From Methylomagnum ishizawai (GTDB lineage Bacteria; Pseudomonadota; Gammaproteobacteria; Methylococcales; Methylococcaceae), in NCBI RefSeq assembly GCF_019670005.1, contig NZ_AP019783.1:1198501-1262500 (forward strand): a stretch of DNA of 64,000 bases. Reading direction: 5' to 3'. Positions 53,256 to 62,428 of the stretch are shown one piece after another. The position numbers and the translations under genes were made by a program. Position 1 is the first letter of the stretch. Each line of letters begins with the position of its first letter. The notes below the pieces were generated by a model. It was not told the origin of the DNA, made no database searches, and worked only from the letters and a program-made list of their open reading frames with translations.

Positions 53256-53420
53256 ATGCTGCGCTTGATCGATGTCGAGTGGAAGGATGCGCGGTTTTAT
53301 CAGGCGGTGCTCGCCGAGGGCGAAGGGGTGGGTCGTCGGGGGCGAGGCCGATATGCTGCTGCGTATCCTGCGCCGCCGCTTGGCTGGCCCGCTCCACCGC
53401 GTCCTGAGCGCTGGGCCGGG
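53256..53420 (+). pseudogene. Possible remnant of an Rpn/PD-(D/E)xK-type gene (DUF4351-like end)
   Basis: The frame from 53256 reads MLRLIDVEWKDARFYQAVLA and then loses sense. Shifting frame near 53330 gives GGEADMLLRILRRRLAGPLHRVL, which resembles the GEAxxLLRxLxRRF motif that ends many Rpn-type recombination-promoting nucleases. A one-base shift and a missing bulk of the gene would make it a decayed fragment. Support is weak: chance GC-rich frames could imitate this. Confidence 0.25.
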
Positions 53421-53422
53421 CC

Positions 53423-54148
53423 TCAGGCGATCCGTTCCCGCCTGAAGCCCGCCGCGTCGAAGCACAGCGCCCATTCCTCCCCGTTCCATTCGGGCAGCAC
53501 GAAGCGCTGGCAGTTGTTCCCCTCGATATTCAGTTCATGCACCTGGGGTCTGTGGGTATGGCCATGGATCAACCGGGCCACGCCCGCGCCGCGCAGGGCT
53601 TCCGCCACCGTTTGCCCGTTCACGTCCATGATCTCGTAGGTTTTGCCGCTTTTGTCCAGGCCGCTCTTGAAGCGGTACCAGCGGGCATAGAGCCGCCGCA
53701 GCCACAAGGGTTTGCCCAATGCGTCCCGTTTCCAGGCTTCCGTACGGATTCTGGCGCGGGCCGTTTGGTATTGCACATCGTCGGTGCAGAGCAGATCGCC
53801 GTGGGTGAGGAGGGTGGGCGCGCCGTAGAGGTCGATCACGGCGTAATCGCCGAGCAACCGGACGCCGGTTTCCTCCGCGAAGCGCTGGCCCAACAGGAAG
53901 TCGCGGTTGCCATGCTGGAAGAACACCTCGGTGCCGCTCTCCACCAATCGCTTCAAGCCCGCTTTGACCTCGCGGTTGGGCCGGGAATCGTCGTCGTCGC
54001 CGAGATAGGCATCGAACAAATCGCCCAGGATGTAGAGCCTTTCGGCCCCTTGGGCCTGGGCGTCGAGGAAGCGCAGGAAACGCCGTGCCGTGTCCGGCCT
54101 CGCGGCCGAGAGGTGCAGGTCGGAGACGAACAGCGTTTCCCGGCGCAT
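53423..54148 (-). CDS. lpxH: UDP-2,3-diacylglucosamine diphosphatase
   Basis: This peripheral membrane enzyme hydrolyses UDP-2,3-diacylglucosamine to lipid X and UMP in lipid A synthesis. The 241 residues carry the calcineurin-like metal set: FVSDLHLS, LGDLFDAYLGDDD, GNRDFLLG, THGDLLCTDD and HGHTHRP. The start is MRRETLFVSDLHLS. A cyclophilin gene ends five bases upstream, so they are cotranscribed, as lpxH and ppi are in many Proteobacteria. Confidence 0.95.
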   Translation of the reverse strand: MRRETLFVSDLHLSAARPDTARRFLRFLDAQAQGAERLYILGDLFDAYLGDDDDSRPNREVKAGLKRLVESGTEVFFQHGNRDFLLGQRFAEETGVRLLGDYAVIDLYGAPTLLTHGDLLCTDDVQYQTARARIRTEAWKRDALGKPLWLRRLYARWYRFKSGLDKSGKTYEIMDVNGQTVAEALRGAGVARLIHGHTHRPQVHELNIEGNNCQRFVLPEWNGEEWALCFDAAGFRRERIA

Positions 54149-54153
54149 GGGGC

Positions 54154-54762
54154 CTATTCGCCGATCACGCTGGCTTTTTCGATGGTGATGGGGGTTTTGG
54201 GCACGTCGCCGTAGGGGCCGTGGTTGCCGGTGGGGATGGTCGCCATCTTGTCCACCACGTCCATGCCCGAGGTCACTTCGCCGAACACGGCATAGCCCCA
54301 GCCCTGCGGGGTTTTGCTCTTGAAGTCGAGGAAACCGTTGTCCTTGTAGTTGATGAAGAACTGCGCGGAGGCGGAGTCCGGGTCCGGGGTGCGGGCCATG
54401 GCGAGGGTACCGCGCAGGTTCTTGAGGCCGTTGTCGGCTTCGTTCTTGATGGGGGCGTGGGTGGGCTTCTGGGTGAAATCCGCCGTGAAGCCGCCGCCCT
54501 GGGCCATGAAGCCGGGGATGACGCGGTGGAAGATGGTGCCGTTGTAATGGCCTTCCTTGACATAGGCCAGGAAGTTCTGGACGGTCGCGGGGGCCTTGGC
54601 GGCATCCAGCTTGATGACGATTTCGCCGAGGCTGGTTTCCAGTTTCACTTGGGGGGAGGTGTCGGTCACTTTGGGTTTCTCCTGGGGTTTGGGTTTATCG
54701 GCGGCTTGGCAGTTCAGCGTCAGGCCAAGGGCGCATAGGAACAAGGCGGCTGGTACTCGCAT
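54154..54762 (-). CDS. Periplasmic peptidyl-prolyl cis-trans isomerase, cyclophilin type
   Basis: This 202-residue cyclophilin catalyses proline isomerisation. A signal peptide (MRVPAALFLCALGLTLNCQA) indicates export. Core motifs are present: VKLETSLGEIVIKLDAAKAP, FHRVIPGFMAQGGGF, the Arg in LAMARTPDPDSASAQFFIN, and FGEVTSGMDVVDKM. It precedes lpxH by five bases. Naming it ppiA rather than ppiB depends on location, so the symbol is left open. Confidence 0.94.
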   Translation of the reverse strand: MRVPAALFLCALGLTLNCQAADKPKPQEKPKVTDTSPQVKLETSLGEIVIKLDAAKAPATVQNFLAYVKEGHYNGTIFHRVIPGFMAQGGGFTADFTQKPTHAPIKNEADNGLKNLRGTLAMARTPDPDSASAQFFINYKDNGFLDFKSKTPQGWGYAVFGEVTSGMDVVDKMATIPTGNHGPYGDVPKTPITIEKASVIGE

Positions 54763-54828
54763 CGTGGTTCGCTCGTGATGGATCGGAAGGCTCGGAAAAC
54801 CATGGCGGGGTCGCCAGAGGGCGCAAGT

Positions 54829-56472
54829 TTAACCCCGCTTCCGCCGGTTCCCAAGCGGAGCTTGGGCGTCCGTGGGCGCGGGCCGCCCAGGCCCGGCACT
54901 GGCTGCCCGCGTCCCGGCTTCCGCCACCACCCCGGAATGCCCGTCCAGGTGCTTGTATTCCACCGTGATATCCCGGTCCTGGGCCGCGACCACGAAATCG
55001 TCCAGGGTTTCCAGAATATCCTGGTCGATGAATTGCGCCCGCCCGCCATCGACGATGACATAGCCGCCATCCTCGATCCGTCCCAGCAGATCGCGCAGCG
55101 GTGCCTTGTTCAGGAAGGACACGTCCTTGTGCAGCCGCAACAGGTAATGGCGGCCATCGCGGGTCAGGGTGATGGCGGCGTGGAAATTGGCGCGGACCAC
55201 ATAGAACATGCCGCACGCCATGCCGATGGCGATGCCTTCGAGCAGATCGGTCAGGAGGATCGCCAACAGGGTCACGAGGAAGGGCGCGAACTGGCTGGTG
55301 CCCTTGTGGTATAGCGCCACGAACAGCCGGGGCCGGGCCAGCTTGTAGCCGGTCAGGATCAAAATGGCGGCGAGGCAGGCCAGGGGGATCAGGTTCAGAT
55401 AGGCCGGCAGCAACAACACGCTCAAGAGCAAGAGCAGGCCATGGACGAAACTCGCCACCTTGGTCCTGCCGCCCGCCATCACATTGGCCGAACTGCGCAC
55501 GATCACCGAGGTCATCGGCAAGCCGCCCAGCAGCCCGCTGAGGATATTGCCAAGGCCCTGCGCCCGTAGTTCGCGGTCGGTGGGCGCGACCCGTTTCCAG
55601 GGGTCGAGCTTGTCCACGGCTTCGAGGCTCAACAGCGATTCCAGGCTGGCGACCAAGGCCAGGGTGAGGGCCACGGTATAGGCTTCGGGATTGTTCCATT
55701 GGCCGAAATCCGGCGGGGTCAGTTGCCCCAGGAAGCCTTGGATGCCCTGGAAGCCCGGCAGGCTGACCAGATGTTCCGGCGGGATGGCGAAGCCGGGCGC
55801 GTGGTCGCGGCTGTATAGGTTGAAACCGATGCCCCAGGCCACGGCGACCAAGGGTCCGGGCACCAGCGCCAACACCGGGTTGCGCTTGAACCCGTCGGTT
55901 TCCCATAGCCGCATGACCAGGATCGCCCCCAGGCTGACCACCATGGCCCCTGGACACAGCGCGTCCAGCGAATAGGCCAGTTCCGAGAAGGTGGTGTGGG
56001 CGTCGCTCTGGGCGAAGGCTTCGTCGCCCTCGTAGTCGGCGTCGTAGCCCACGGCGTGCGGAATCTGCTTGAGGATCAGGATCAAGCCGATGGCCGCCAA
56101 CATGCCCTTGATGACCGCCGCCGGGAAGTACGCTCCGATCACCCCGGCCCGCAGCAAGCCCAGCACGACTTGCATGAGGCCCGCCACCACCACGCTATAG
56201 AGGAAGGCCGGATAGCTCCCCAGCTTTTCGATGGAACCCAGCACGATGACCGTGAGTCCCGCCGCCGGGCCGCTGACGCTGAGCTGGGAACCGCTGGCCC
56301 AGGTCACCACCAAACCGCCGACCAGGCCGGCCACCAAGCCCGCCAGCAAGGGCGCGCCCGAAGCCAGGGCCACGCCCAGGCACAAGGGCAGGGCGACCAG
56401 GAACACCACGATCCCGGCGGGTACATCGTGGCCGAGATGGGCGAGATAGTCCGTGGGGCGTTTGGGGTTCAT
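54829..56472 (-). CDS. SulP family anion transporter, probably bicarbonate
   Basis: This 547-residue secondary transporter has 10 to 12 helices (about 18-420) with the SulP core GSQLSVSGPAAGLTVIVLG and QGLGNILSGLLGGLPMTSVIVRSSANVMAGG. A C-terminal STAS domain follows (about 440-515, KAPLRDLLGRIEDGGYVIVDGG). A Pro/Ala/Arg tail ends it. SulP proteins carry sulfate, bicarbonate or carboxylates. The start lies nine bases after the carbonic anhydrase stop, and the DAB genes lie beyond, so a bicarbonate role (BicA-like) is the better inference. It has no sulfate-metabolism neighbours. Confidence 0.85.
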   Translation of the reverse strand: MNPKRPTDYLAHLGHDVPAGIVVFLVALPLCLGVALASGAPLLAGLVAGLVGGLVVTWASGSQLSVSGPAAGLTVIVLGSIEKLGSYPAFLYSVVVAGLMQVVLGLLRAGVIGAYFPAAVIKGMLAAIGLILILKQIPHAVGYDADYEGDEAFAQSDAHTTFSELAYSLDALCPGAMVVSLGAILVMRLWETDGFKRNPVLALVPGPLVAVAWGIGFNLYSRDHAPGFAIPPEHLVSLPGFQGIQGFLGQLTPPDFGQWNNPEAYTVALTLALVASLESLLSLEAVDKLDPWKRVAPTDRELRAQGLGNILSGLLGGLPMTSVIVRSSANVMAGGRTKVASFVHGLLLLLSVLLLPAYLNLIPLACLAAILILTGYKLARPRLFVALYHKGTSQFAPFLVTLLAILLTDLLEGIAIGMACGMFYVVRANFHAAITLTRDGRHYLLRLHKDVSFLNKAPLRDLLGRIEDGGYVIVDGGRAQFIDQDILETLDDFVVAAQDRDITVEYKHLDGHSGVVAEAGTRAASAGPGRPAPTDAQAPLGNRRKRG

Positions 56473-56481
56473 CCCGCGCCC

Positions 56482-57123
56482 TCAGTCTGGATCGGCGTAT
56501 TGGTAGATCGACTCGATCCTATGGTCCGGGGTCAGGGTGATCAATTCCTTGATGATGCCGTCGTTGAGCCCGTAGACCCAGCCGTGCAGGGACGGGCGGC
56601 GTTCCTGCTTCCACGCCTGTTGGATGATCGAGGTATGGGCCAGCCGGTACACCTGCTCGATGATGTTGTGTTCCACCAACCTATCCACTTGCGCCTCGCG
56701 GGTCGGCAGGATTTCGATCTCGTCCTGGTGCAAGCGGTACACGTCCTTGATGTGCATCAGCCATTTGTTGACCAGGGTCAGGTCGGGGCGCTGTTTTTGC
56801 AGGGCGGCTTTCACGCCGCCGCAGTTGTAATGGCCGCAGACGATGACGTGCTTGACCTTCAGCACCGCCACCGCGAACTGCACCACGCTGAGGCTGTTGA
56901 AATCGGTGGTGATGACTTGGTTGGCGATATTGCGGTGGACGAAGATTTCGCCCGGCTCGGCGTTGATGGTGAGCTCGGCGGGCACCCGGCTATCGGAACA
57001 GCCGATCCACAGGAAATCCGGGGTCTGTTCCTTGGCGAGGCGCATGAAATACTCGGGTTCGCGGACGGTCTTCTCTTCCGCCCAGGCTTTGTTTTCCAAT
57101 AGCAAGCGTTCGTAGGGTCTCAT
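56482..57123 (-). CDS. Beta-carbonic anhydrase
   Basis: This 213-residue zinc enzyme interconverts CO2 and bicarbonate. Zinc ligands are Cys42 and Asp44 in GCSDSRVP, and His98 and Cys101 in [12 protein letters not shown]. The start at 57123 fits the family N-terminus; the longer frame upstream is out-of-family. SulP begins nine bases after the stop. Expressed next to DAB genes, it could equilibrate imported bicarbonate in the cytosol. In some CO2-concentrating systems, however, a free cytosolic anhydrase is counterproductive. Confidence 0.96.
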   Translation of the reverse strand: MRPYERLLLENKAWAEEKTVREPEYFMRLAKEQTPDFLWIGCSDSRVPAELTINAEPGEIFVHRNIANQVITTDFNSLSVVQFAVAVLKVKHVIVCGHYNCGGVKAALQKQRPDLTLVNKWLMHIKDVYRLHQDEIEILPTREAQVDRLVEHNIIEQVYRLAHTSIIQQAWKQERRPSLHGWVYGLNDGIIKELITLTPDHRIESIYQYADPD

Positions 57124-57269
57124 GGCGGCGTTTCCTTGATGGTGGGGCCAGATTGAAGGTCCATGGGATTTTAGGGGATGGCGCGGAATGTATCGCACCT
57201 CTGGCGGGATGGATAGCAGGGATTTGCGGGTTCCACGCCCCGGTCTGGGAACGGGCCGGAGCCGGTGGC

Positions 57270-58826
57270 CTAGGGCACCAGATAGCGCAGCGGCGAACCC
57301 AGGCCATCGGCATAGGCGGGCGCGTCCTCGACCTGGTTCACATGGTAGACCCAAGCCTCTACCGCGGCCCGGCTGGCGTCCAGCACCACGCCGGGCGCGA
57401 GGCCCAGCCACAGCGCCAAGCCGGCCAGGACCGCCATCAACAGCGTTTCGCGGGGACGCAGGTCCAACCCGCTCTGGCCAGCATCCGCCGACACCGGCCC
57501 GAAGCCCGCCCGCCTATAGAAACCCAGGCAATACGCCGCGCCCAGCACCACCCCGAGCAAGGCCGCGAACCCCGAACCGGGATGGGCGATGAACGCCCCG
57601 ATCACGATCAAATGCTCGGCGGCGAAACCATTGGTGCCCGGCACCCCCATGGACGCCAACCCGAACAGGAACAGGAACGCGGCCCAGCGCGGCAAGGTCC
57701 GGGCCGTGCCGCCCACATGGGCCAGATCGGTCGAACCCAGCCGCTGGTGCAGGAATCCCGCCAGCAAGAACAAGCCGCCCGAGATCAGCGGGAAATTGAT
57801 GAGTTGGAACAGCGCCCCCTGCACGCCCTGCGGGTTCAACGTGGCGAGGCCGATCACCACCAAGCCGGCGTGGCTGACGCTGGAATAGGCCAGCAAGCGC
57901 CGCAGGTTGGTTTGCCGGAGCGCCAGCAAAGCGCCATACACCACGCCCACGCTGCCCAGGAAACCCAGGAGCCAAGCATGGTGCTGGGCCGCTTCCGGCA
58001 CCAAGGGCAGGGCGTAGCGCAGTATCCCGAACAAGCCCAGCTTCAACCCGGTCAGCAAGGCCGCGAGTCCCGCCGGGCCTTCCATCGCCACCGTCGGTAG
58101 CCAGGTGTGGAACGGGACCAAGGGCGCTTTCACCGCGAAGCCCAACAACAGCAGCAGGAAGGCCGCCGTGCGCGGTTCCTCCGCCGGGGCCAGTTTGAGC
58201 AGGGTCGGATAATCGAACGACAACCCGCCCGGCATGGGCAGCCCCATTTGCTGCCCATGCTCGAAGGCCAAGAGCAGGATGCCGAACAGCAGGGGAATCC
58301 CGCCGCCCAGCATGAACAAGGTGTATTTCAGGGCGGCATGGCGGCGCTCCGGCCCGATGCCCCATAGGCTGGTGAGGAAGAAAATCGGCACCAGGGTCAG
58401 TTCCCAGAACAGGAAGAACAAGCCCAGGTCGATGGCGCAGAACACGCCCAGGGTGGCGCTTTCCAACAGCAATAGCAGGGCCAGATACAGCTGCACCTGG
58501 GTCCGCACCGCGGTCCAGGATGCCACCATCACCGCGAGGGTCAACAGCGCCGTCAGGGCCGGGAACGGCAGCGACAAGCCATCCAGCCCCAAGGCGTATT
58601 CGAGGTTCAAGCTGGGTATCCAAGGATGGCGTTCGATGAATTGCATCCCGGTGGAGGTGGCGTCGAATTCCGCGAACAGGCCGAGGGACAATGCTAATTC
58701 CACGCCCGCCATGGCCAGGGCGTAGCGCCGGGCCGTACCCGCCTCGCGGCAGCCGAACAACAACGGGACGGCGGCGAGCGGCAGCAGGATCAGCAGGGAA
58801 AGATAGGGAAAACCAGCGGGATGCAT
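57270..58826 (-). CDS. NuoM-like antiporter-type subunit 2 of the DAB cluster
   Basis: This 518-residue Mrp/NuoM-type protein has about 14 helices. It retains the ionisable residues of the proton channel: Glu142 (FWELTLVP), Lys233 ([15 protein letters not shown]), Lys262 (TGLKLGLFG) and Glu404 ([11 protein letters not shown]). This suggests a working proton path. No other respiratory complex I gene is adjacent. It follows the sister subunit at 58838 by 11 bases and precedes the carbonic anhydrase by 146, all on the minus strand. It could be an extra energising subunit of the carbon-uptake complex or part of a separate cation antiporter. Confidence 0.85.
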   Translation of the reverse strand: MHPAGFPYLSLLILLPLAAVPLLFGCREAGTARRYALAMAGVELALSLGLFAEFDATSTGMQFIERHPWIPSLNLEYALGLDGLSLPFPALTALLTLAVMVASWTAVRTQVQLYLALLLLLESATLGVFCAIDLGLFFLFWELTLVPIFFLTSLWGIGPERRHAALKYTLFMLGGGIPLLFGILLLAFEHGQQMGLPMPGGLSFDYPTLLKLAPAEEPRTAAFLLLLLGFAVKAPLVPFHTWLPTVAMEGPAGLAALLTGLKLGLFGILRYALPLVPEAAQHHAWLLGFLGSVGVVYGALLALRQTNLRRLLAYSSVSHAGLVVIGLATLNPQGVQGALFQLINFPLISGGLFLLAGFLHQRLGSTDLAHVGGTARTLPRWAAFLFLFGLASMGVPGTNGFAAEHLIVIGAFIAHPGSGFAALLGVVLGAAYCLGFYRRAGFGPVSADAGQSGLDLRPRETLLMAVLAGLALWLGLAPGVVLDASRAAVEAWVYHVNQVEDAPAYADGLGSPLRYLVP

Positions 58827-58837
58827 CCGGGAGCCTG

Positions 58838-60349
58838 TCAAGGAGTGGGAGTGGGATCGAACCGTGCCGCCAGCGCCCCCACCGAGGTTTCCACCAGGGC
58901 CAGCCAAGGCTCGGAATAGAACCCCACGCCCACCAGCACCGCGCACAAGCTGCCGGTCAGCAAGGCTTCCGCCGGGCCGAGCTGGGTTTTGAGCGGGCGG
59001 ATCACGGTTTCCCGGCGCGGGGCCAAAAACGCTTGTTGGAACGCCCGCAGCAAGAACGCCGCCGCCAGCACGTTGCCGATGGCGAGCGCGGTCGCCACGC
59101 CCCAGTCATGGGTTTCGATGGCCCCTTCCAGCAGCAGATGGGCGGCGTCGAAACCGGGCGTGCCCGGCATCGCCATGGTGCTGAGCGCGGCCAGCAGGAA
59201 GGTCAGGCCCAGCAGCGGCATGGGATCGAACAATTCCCCCAGCCGCGGCAGCAAGGCGCTGCCGGCCCGGTGCAGCACCAAGCCCGAGGCGAACAACAAG
59301 GCGCTCGCCGCCACCCCGAAATTGACCGCCAACAGCAGCGCCCCGGCCAAGCCCTCCCGGTTCAGGCAGAACACCCCGATCACCAACATGCCGGTATGGC
59401 TGACCGCCGCGAAAGCCAGGAGGCGGCGCAGGTTCAATTGCATCAGGGCCAGCAGCGCCCCGTAGAAAATCCCGCACAGCCCCAGGCCCGCCGCCAGCGG
59501 CTTGAAGGCATGGACGGCCTCGGGCAGTAGCGGCAGGAACCGCAGCAAGGCATAGATGCCCAACTTGGTGCCGACCAGGAACACCCCGGCGGTGGCCAGG
59601 GTGCCGTGCTGGGACAGTTCGGGCAGCCAGGCATGGAACGGGAATTGCGCCATCCTTACCCCCAGCCCGAAGAACACGAAGGCGAACGCCAGGTTTTGCA
59701 GGCTCCCCGCGGGCGGCGTGGCGGCGAGGTCGGCCAGCTCGAACGACCAATCCCCGGTCGCGTCGGCATGGTTCCAGCCCAGGATGGCGAGTCCCACCCC
59801 CAGCAGGAACAAGCCGCTGGCGATGAAATGCACATACAGCCCCGTGGCCCGCCGCCGTTCGCGGCCCCGGCCCCAGCGCAGCGAGAGATAGGCGGCGGGC
59901 AGCATTTCGACCCCGGCCAGCAGCCAGAATTGCAGGGCGTCCAGCGCCGTGAACAAGCCCATCAACACCGCCTCGTAGCCGAAGATCGCCGCCATGTACT
60001 GGCCGGGCGGCTTGGCCCCGGCCACATGCCCGTATAACACCAACCACAGGCCCGACAAGGCCGTGGCCGCGATGAATAGCGCGTTCAGCCCGTCGATGCC
60101 GGTGTGCCAATTCAAAAAAGGCAACAAGGCGACGCGCTCCACGAATTGCGCCTGGGCCGAACCGGGGTCCAGCGCGTACAGCACATAGCCCGCCAAGGCC
60201 AATTCCAGCCCGGCGATCAACAGGGCGGCCCAGAGGGTTTGGCGGCGGTCGCGGGTCAAGGGCAAGATCCACAGGCCCAGCAAGGGCAGGACGATCAGCA
60301 GGGTGCAGACCGGAAGCGCTGGGCCGGGGGCGATGGGCATGGCGGTCAT
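58838..60349 (-). CDS. NuoM-like antiporter-type subunit 1 of the DAB cluster, with altered channel residues
   Basis: This 503-residue membrane protein is related to its neighbour: Glu148 is kept (LLAGVEMLPAAYL) and Lys262 is kept (VGTKLGIYALLRF). But the TM7 Lys is Arg232 (GVRMAQFPFHAWLP) and the TM12 Glu has become Ala403 (GTPGFDAAHLLL). A proton path using those positions is doubtful. The start at 60349 overlaps the DabB-like stop as ATGA, so translation is coupled. It may have a structural or modified transport role in the complex. Confidence 0.85.
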   Translation of the reverse strand: MTAMPIAPGPALPVCTLLIVLPLLGLWILPLTRDRRQTLWAALLIAGLELALAGYVLYALDPGSAQAQFVERVALLPFLNWHTGIDGLNALFIAATALSGLWLVLYGHVAGAKPPGQYMAAIFGYEAVLMGLFTALDALQFWLLAGVEMLPAAYLSLRWGRGRERRRATGLYVHFIASGLFLLGVGLAILGWNHADATGDWSFELADLAATPPAGSLQNLAFAFVFFGLGVRMAQFPFHAWLPELSQHGTLATAGVFLVGTKLGIYALLRFLPLLPEAVHAFKPLAAGLGLCGIFYGALLALMQLNLRRLLAFAAVSHTGMLVIGVFCLNREGLAGALLLAVNFGVAASALLFASGLVLHRAGSALLPRLGELFDPMPLLGLTFLLAALSTMAMPGTPGFDAAHLLLEGAIETHDWGVATALAIGNVLAAAFLLRAFQQAFLAPRRETVIRPLKTQLGPAEALLTGSLCAVLVGVGFYSEPWLALVETSVGALAARFDPTPTP

Positions 60350-61857
60350 AAACAGGCGAGCAAAACGATGATGACCAAAAGGGTCGGATAGCGGGGCCGC
60401 AACAGGCCCGCCTCGATGCGGTTGAGTTGGGTGCCGAGCCTGCGGCCCTGGGCGATCAAATCGCGGCCCACGCCCGCCAGCACCAGCCGTTCCTCGAACC
60501 AATGCAGGCTTTCGGCGATGCGTTGGAGGACCCGCCCCGGCAAGCCGCCCAGGTGCGGAGCGCCGCCGTCCACGCTGGGCGCGGCGGGACTCGATAGACC
60601 GACCAGGGGATCGACCACGCTGCCATCGAAGCGCTCCAAATCGGCGGCATAGCCCTGGACTTGCCGGGTGGTGAAGATATCCACCGCCTCCTCCAGCCAG
60701 AACCGCCGCGTCGCCGCCAGATACAGCCAGCGCTGCCGCGCCATCCAGGCGGGTGGCGGGCGGGTGGGCATCCCGGCGATGTGGTGCATGAGCGCGGGCG
60801 CGGTGAGGAATTGATAGCCGCGCACCACGGCATGGGCCGCGAGATGCCAAGCCGCGAGGCTCCACAGCCCCAGCCCGCATTCCAGGAACATCAGCCCGAC
60901 TTGGCCCATTGTCGAAAACACCAGGGCCGATTTCACATCGGTCTGCACCAGTCCGCACAGGAAGCCATACAACGCCGTCGCCAGCCCCAGCAATGCCATC
61001 AAGGCCATGACCAGCGGGGCTTGGGAAAACACCGACTCCAGCCGCAGCACCAAATACACCCCGGCATGGACCATCACCGCGCCGTAGAAGATGGCGCTCG
61101 AAGGCGTCGGTCCTTCCATGGCGCGGGCCAGCCAGGGCGCGAAGGGTATTTGGGCCGATTTGGCCGTCGCCGCCAGCAGGAAACAGGCGGCGAGGACGCC
61201 CGCCTTGGCCGGTTCCAAGACCGCGCCCTGGGCCAGGATTTGCGGCCATTCCACGCCTCCGGTCCAGACATAGGCGAAATAAATCCCCAGTATGAAACCG
61301 GCGTCCCCGACCCGGTTGGTGACAAAGGCGCGGGTGGCGTTGCCCGCCGCCGTCGGGCGGTCGTAGGCGTAGGCGATGAGCAGATAGGAACAGACCCCCG
61401 CCAGTTCCCAGCCCGCGAAGGCCAGGGGCGCGTTGCCCGCCAGCACGATCAATTGCATGGCTCCGGCGAACAGGGCCAGGATCATGAAAAAGCGGTGGAA
61501 CCCGGTTTCCCGGTGCAGGTAATGGACCGAGAACCGCGCCGCCATCCAGGCGAACAGCCCGAACAACAACGAGAGCCCAAGCCCCAGGCCGTCGGCGTGG
61601 AAGCTAATGTCGATACGGTAATCGCCGCTTTCCAGCCAGGGGCCGAAGTTGATTTGTTCCGGGATCGAGCCCTGGCCGTGCCAGAAGGCCGCGGCGAGCG
61701 CGACGAGCAGGCTCGATGCGGTTGCGCCCGTGACCAGCCGGGCGCTGGCGCGTTCCCAGGTTTCGCCCTGGATTCGGCCCGCGAGCAGGCCGAGGCCCAG
61801 CGCGGCCGCGGCCAGGATGGGGGGTAGGATGATGGCGGGGACGAGCCAATCAAGCAT
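60346..61857 (-). CDS. dabB: NuoL/DabB-like energising subunit of the inorganic-carbon transporter
   Basis: This 503-residue membrane protein of the PF00361 family has the DabB/NuoL features WELAGVCSYLLIAYAYD (Glu151), TAKSAQIPFAPWLARAMEGPTP (Lys233), VQTDVKSALVFSTMGQVG (Lys309) and His338/342. The usual HAFFK lysine is Arg346. The length is closer to DabB than to NuoL (about 610). A single hydrophobic C-terminal helix after an amphipathic segment resembles the end of NuoL. The ATG lies inside the end of the TOPRIM gene (eight-base overlap), and the next subunit overlaps it by ATGA. With DabA 1.2 kb upstream the DabB assignment is favoured. Confidence 0.8.
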   Translation of the reverse strand: MLDWLVPAIILPPILAAAALGLGLLAGRIQGETWERASARLVTGATASSLLVALAAAFWHGQGSIPEQINFGPWLESGDYRIDISFHADGLGLGLSLLFGLFAWMAARFSVHYLHRETGFHRFFMILALFAGAMQLIVLAGNAPLAFAGWELAGVCSYLLIAYAYDRPTAAGNATRAFVTNRVGDAGFILGIYFAYVWTGGVEWPQILAQGAVLEPAKAGVLAACFLLAATAKSAQIPFAPWLARAMEGPTPSSAIFYGAVMVHAGVYLVLRLESVFSQAPLVMALMALLGLATALYGFLCGLVQTDVKSALVFSTMGQVGLMFLECGLGLWSLAAWHLAAHAVVRGYQFLTAPALMHHIAGMPTRPPPAWMARQRWLYLAATRRFWLEEAVDIFTTRQVQGYAADLERFDGSVVDPLVGLSSPAAPSVDGGAPHLGGLPGRVLQRIAESLHWFEERLVLAGVGRDLIAQGRRLGTQLNRIEAGLLRPRYPTLLVIIVLLACL

Positions 61858-62428
61858 GGTTTTGGATAGGCTTGGATTGCGGGAGGGTAGCCCTATCCGG
61901 GGAGATGGCGCTCAAGAATTGGATGATTTCGCGTATGAAGGGAATGTCGCGCAGCGTTTCTATCTCGGATTCATGCAAGGGGTCGGAGAGCAGATGGATA
62001 ATCTCTTTTTGCGCCGGGGCGAGCAGTTTCAGTAAGGCTTGGCGCGGTTGATAATGCGCCATGGCTAAAAGCTCGGGGGATGGGGAATAGCCTAGCCAGC
62101 GGCTTAACAAGGCGGCATCCCGGAAGAAAACGCTTTCGATCTCGGGGACGGCGAGAACCACCTTGACCGGAATACTATGGGCCACATAGGCCACGGCTTC
62201 TTCGATACTCTGGCGGCGATCTTGGATCGATTCAGGATCGATGGTATCGGCATCGGCGACGATCAGCACGGGAACGCGCCGGTCGGCCAATAACGAGCGG
62301 GCGAGGGAAGCCATGGACGATAGTCCGCCCGCCGCCACGAAGCGCACCTCCCGTAGCAAATGCTCGGGCAATACCGCTTTCAGCAAGGCTTGGTCAGATG
62401 GTCCTTCGGTGATGACATAGGCGATCAT
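61850..62428 (-). CDS. TOPRIM-domain protein inside the DAB operon
   Basis: This 192-residue protein has the TOPRIM pattern of OLD/primase-type nucleases: Glu8 in YVITEGPSDQALLK, and Asp59 and Asp61 in VLIVADADTID. A further Glu-rich segment (VPEIESVFF) could be a third metal ligand. The start at 62428 overlaps the nuclease stop as ATGA, and the stop overlaps the dabB start by eight bases, so it is translationally coupled on both sides. The role is unknown: nucleic-acid cleavage or topological change fits the fold, not the neighbouring transporter. Confidence 0.75.
   Translation of the reverse strand: MIAYVITEGPSDQALLKAVLPEHLLREVRFVAAGGLSSMASLARSLLADRRVPVLIVADADTIDPESIQDRRQSIEEAVAYVAHSIPVKVVLAVPEIESVFFRDAALLSRWLGYSPSPELLAMAHYQPRQALLKLLAPAQKEIIHLLSDPLHESEIETLRDIPFIREIIQFLSAISPDRATLPQSKPIQNHA

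Noticed and set aside
57270-61857. A fragment of respiratory complex I
   Set aside because: Three antiporter-like subunits occur without any NuoA-K or hydrophilic subunit, and DabA, a carbonic anhydrase and SulP surround them, so a carbon-uptake role fits better.
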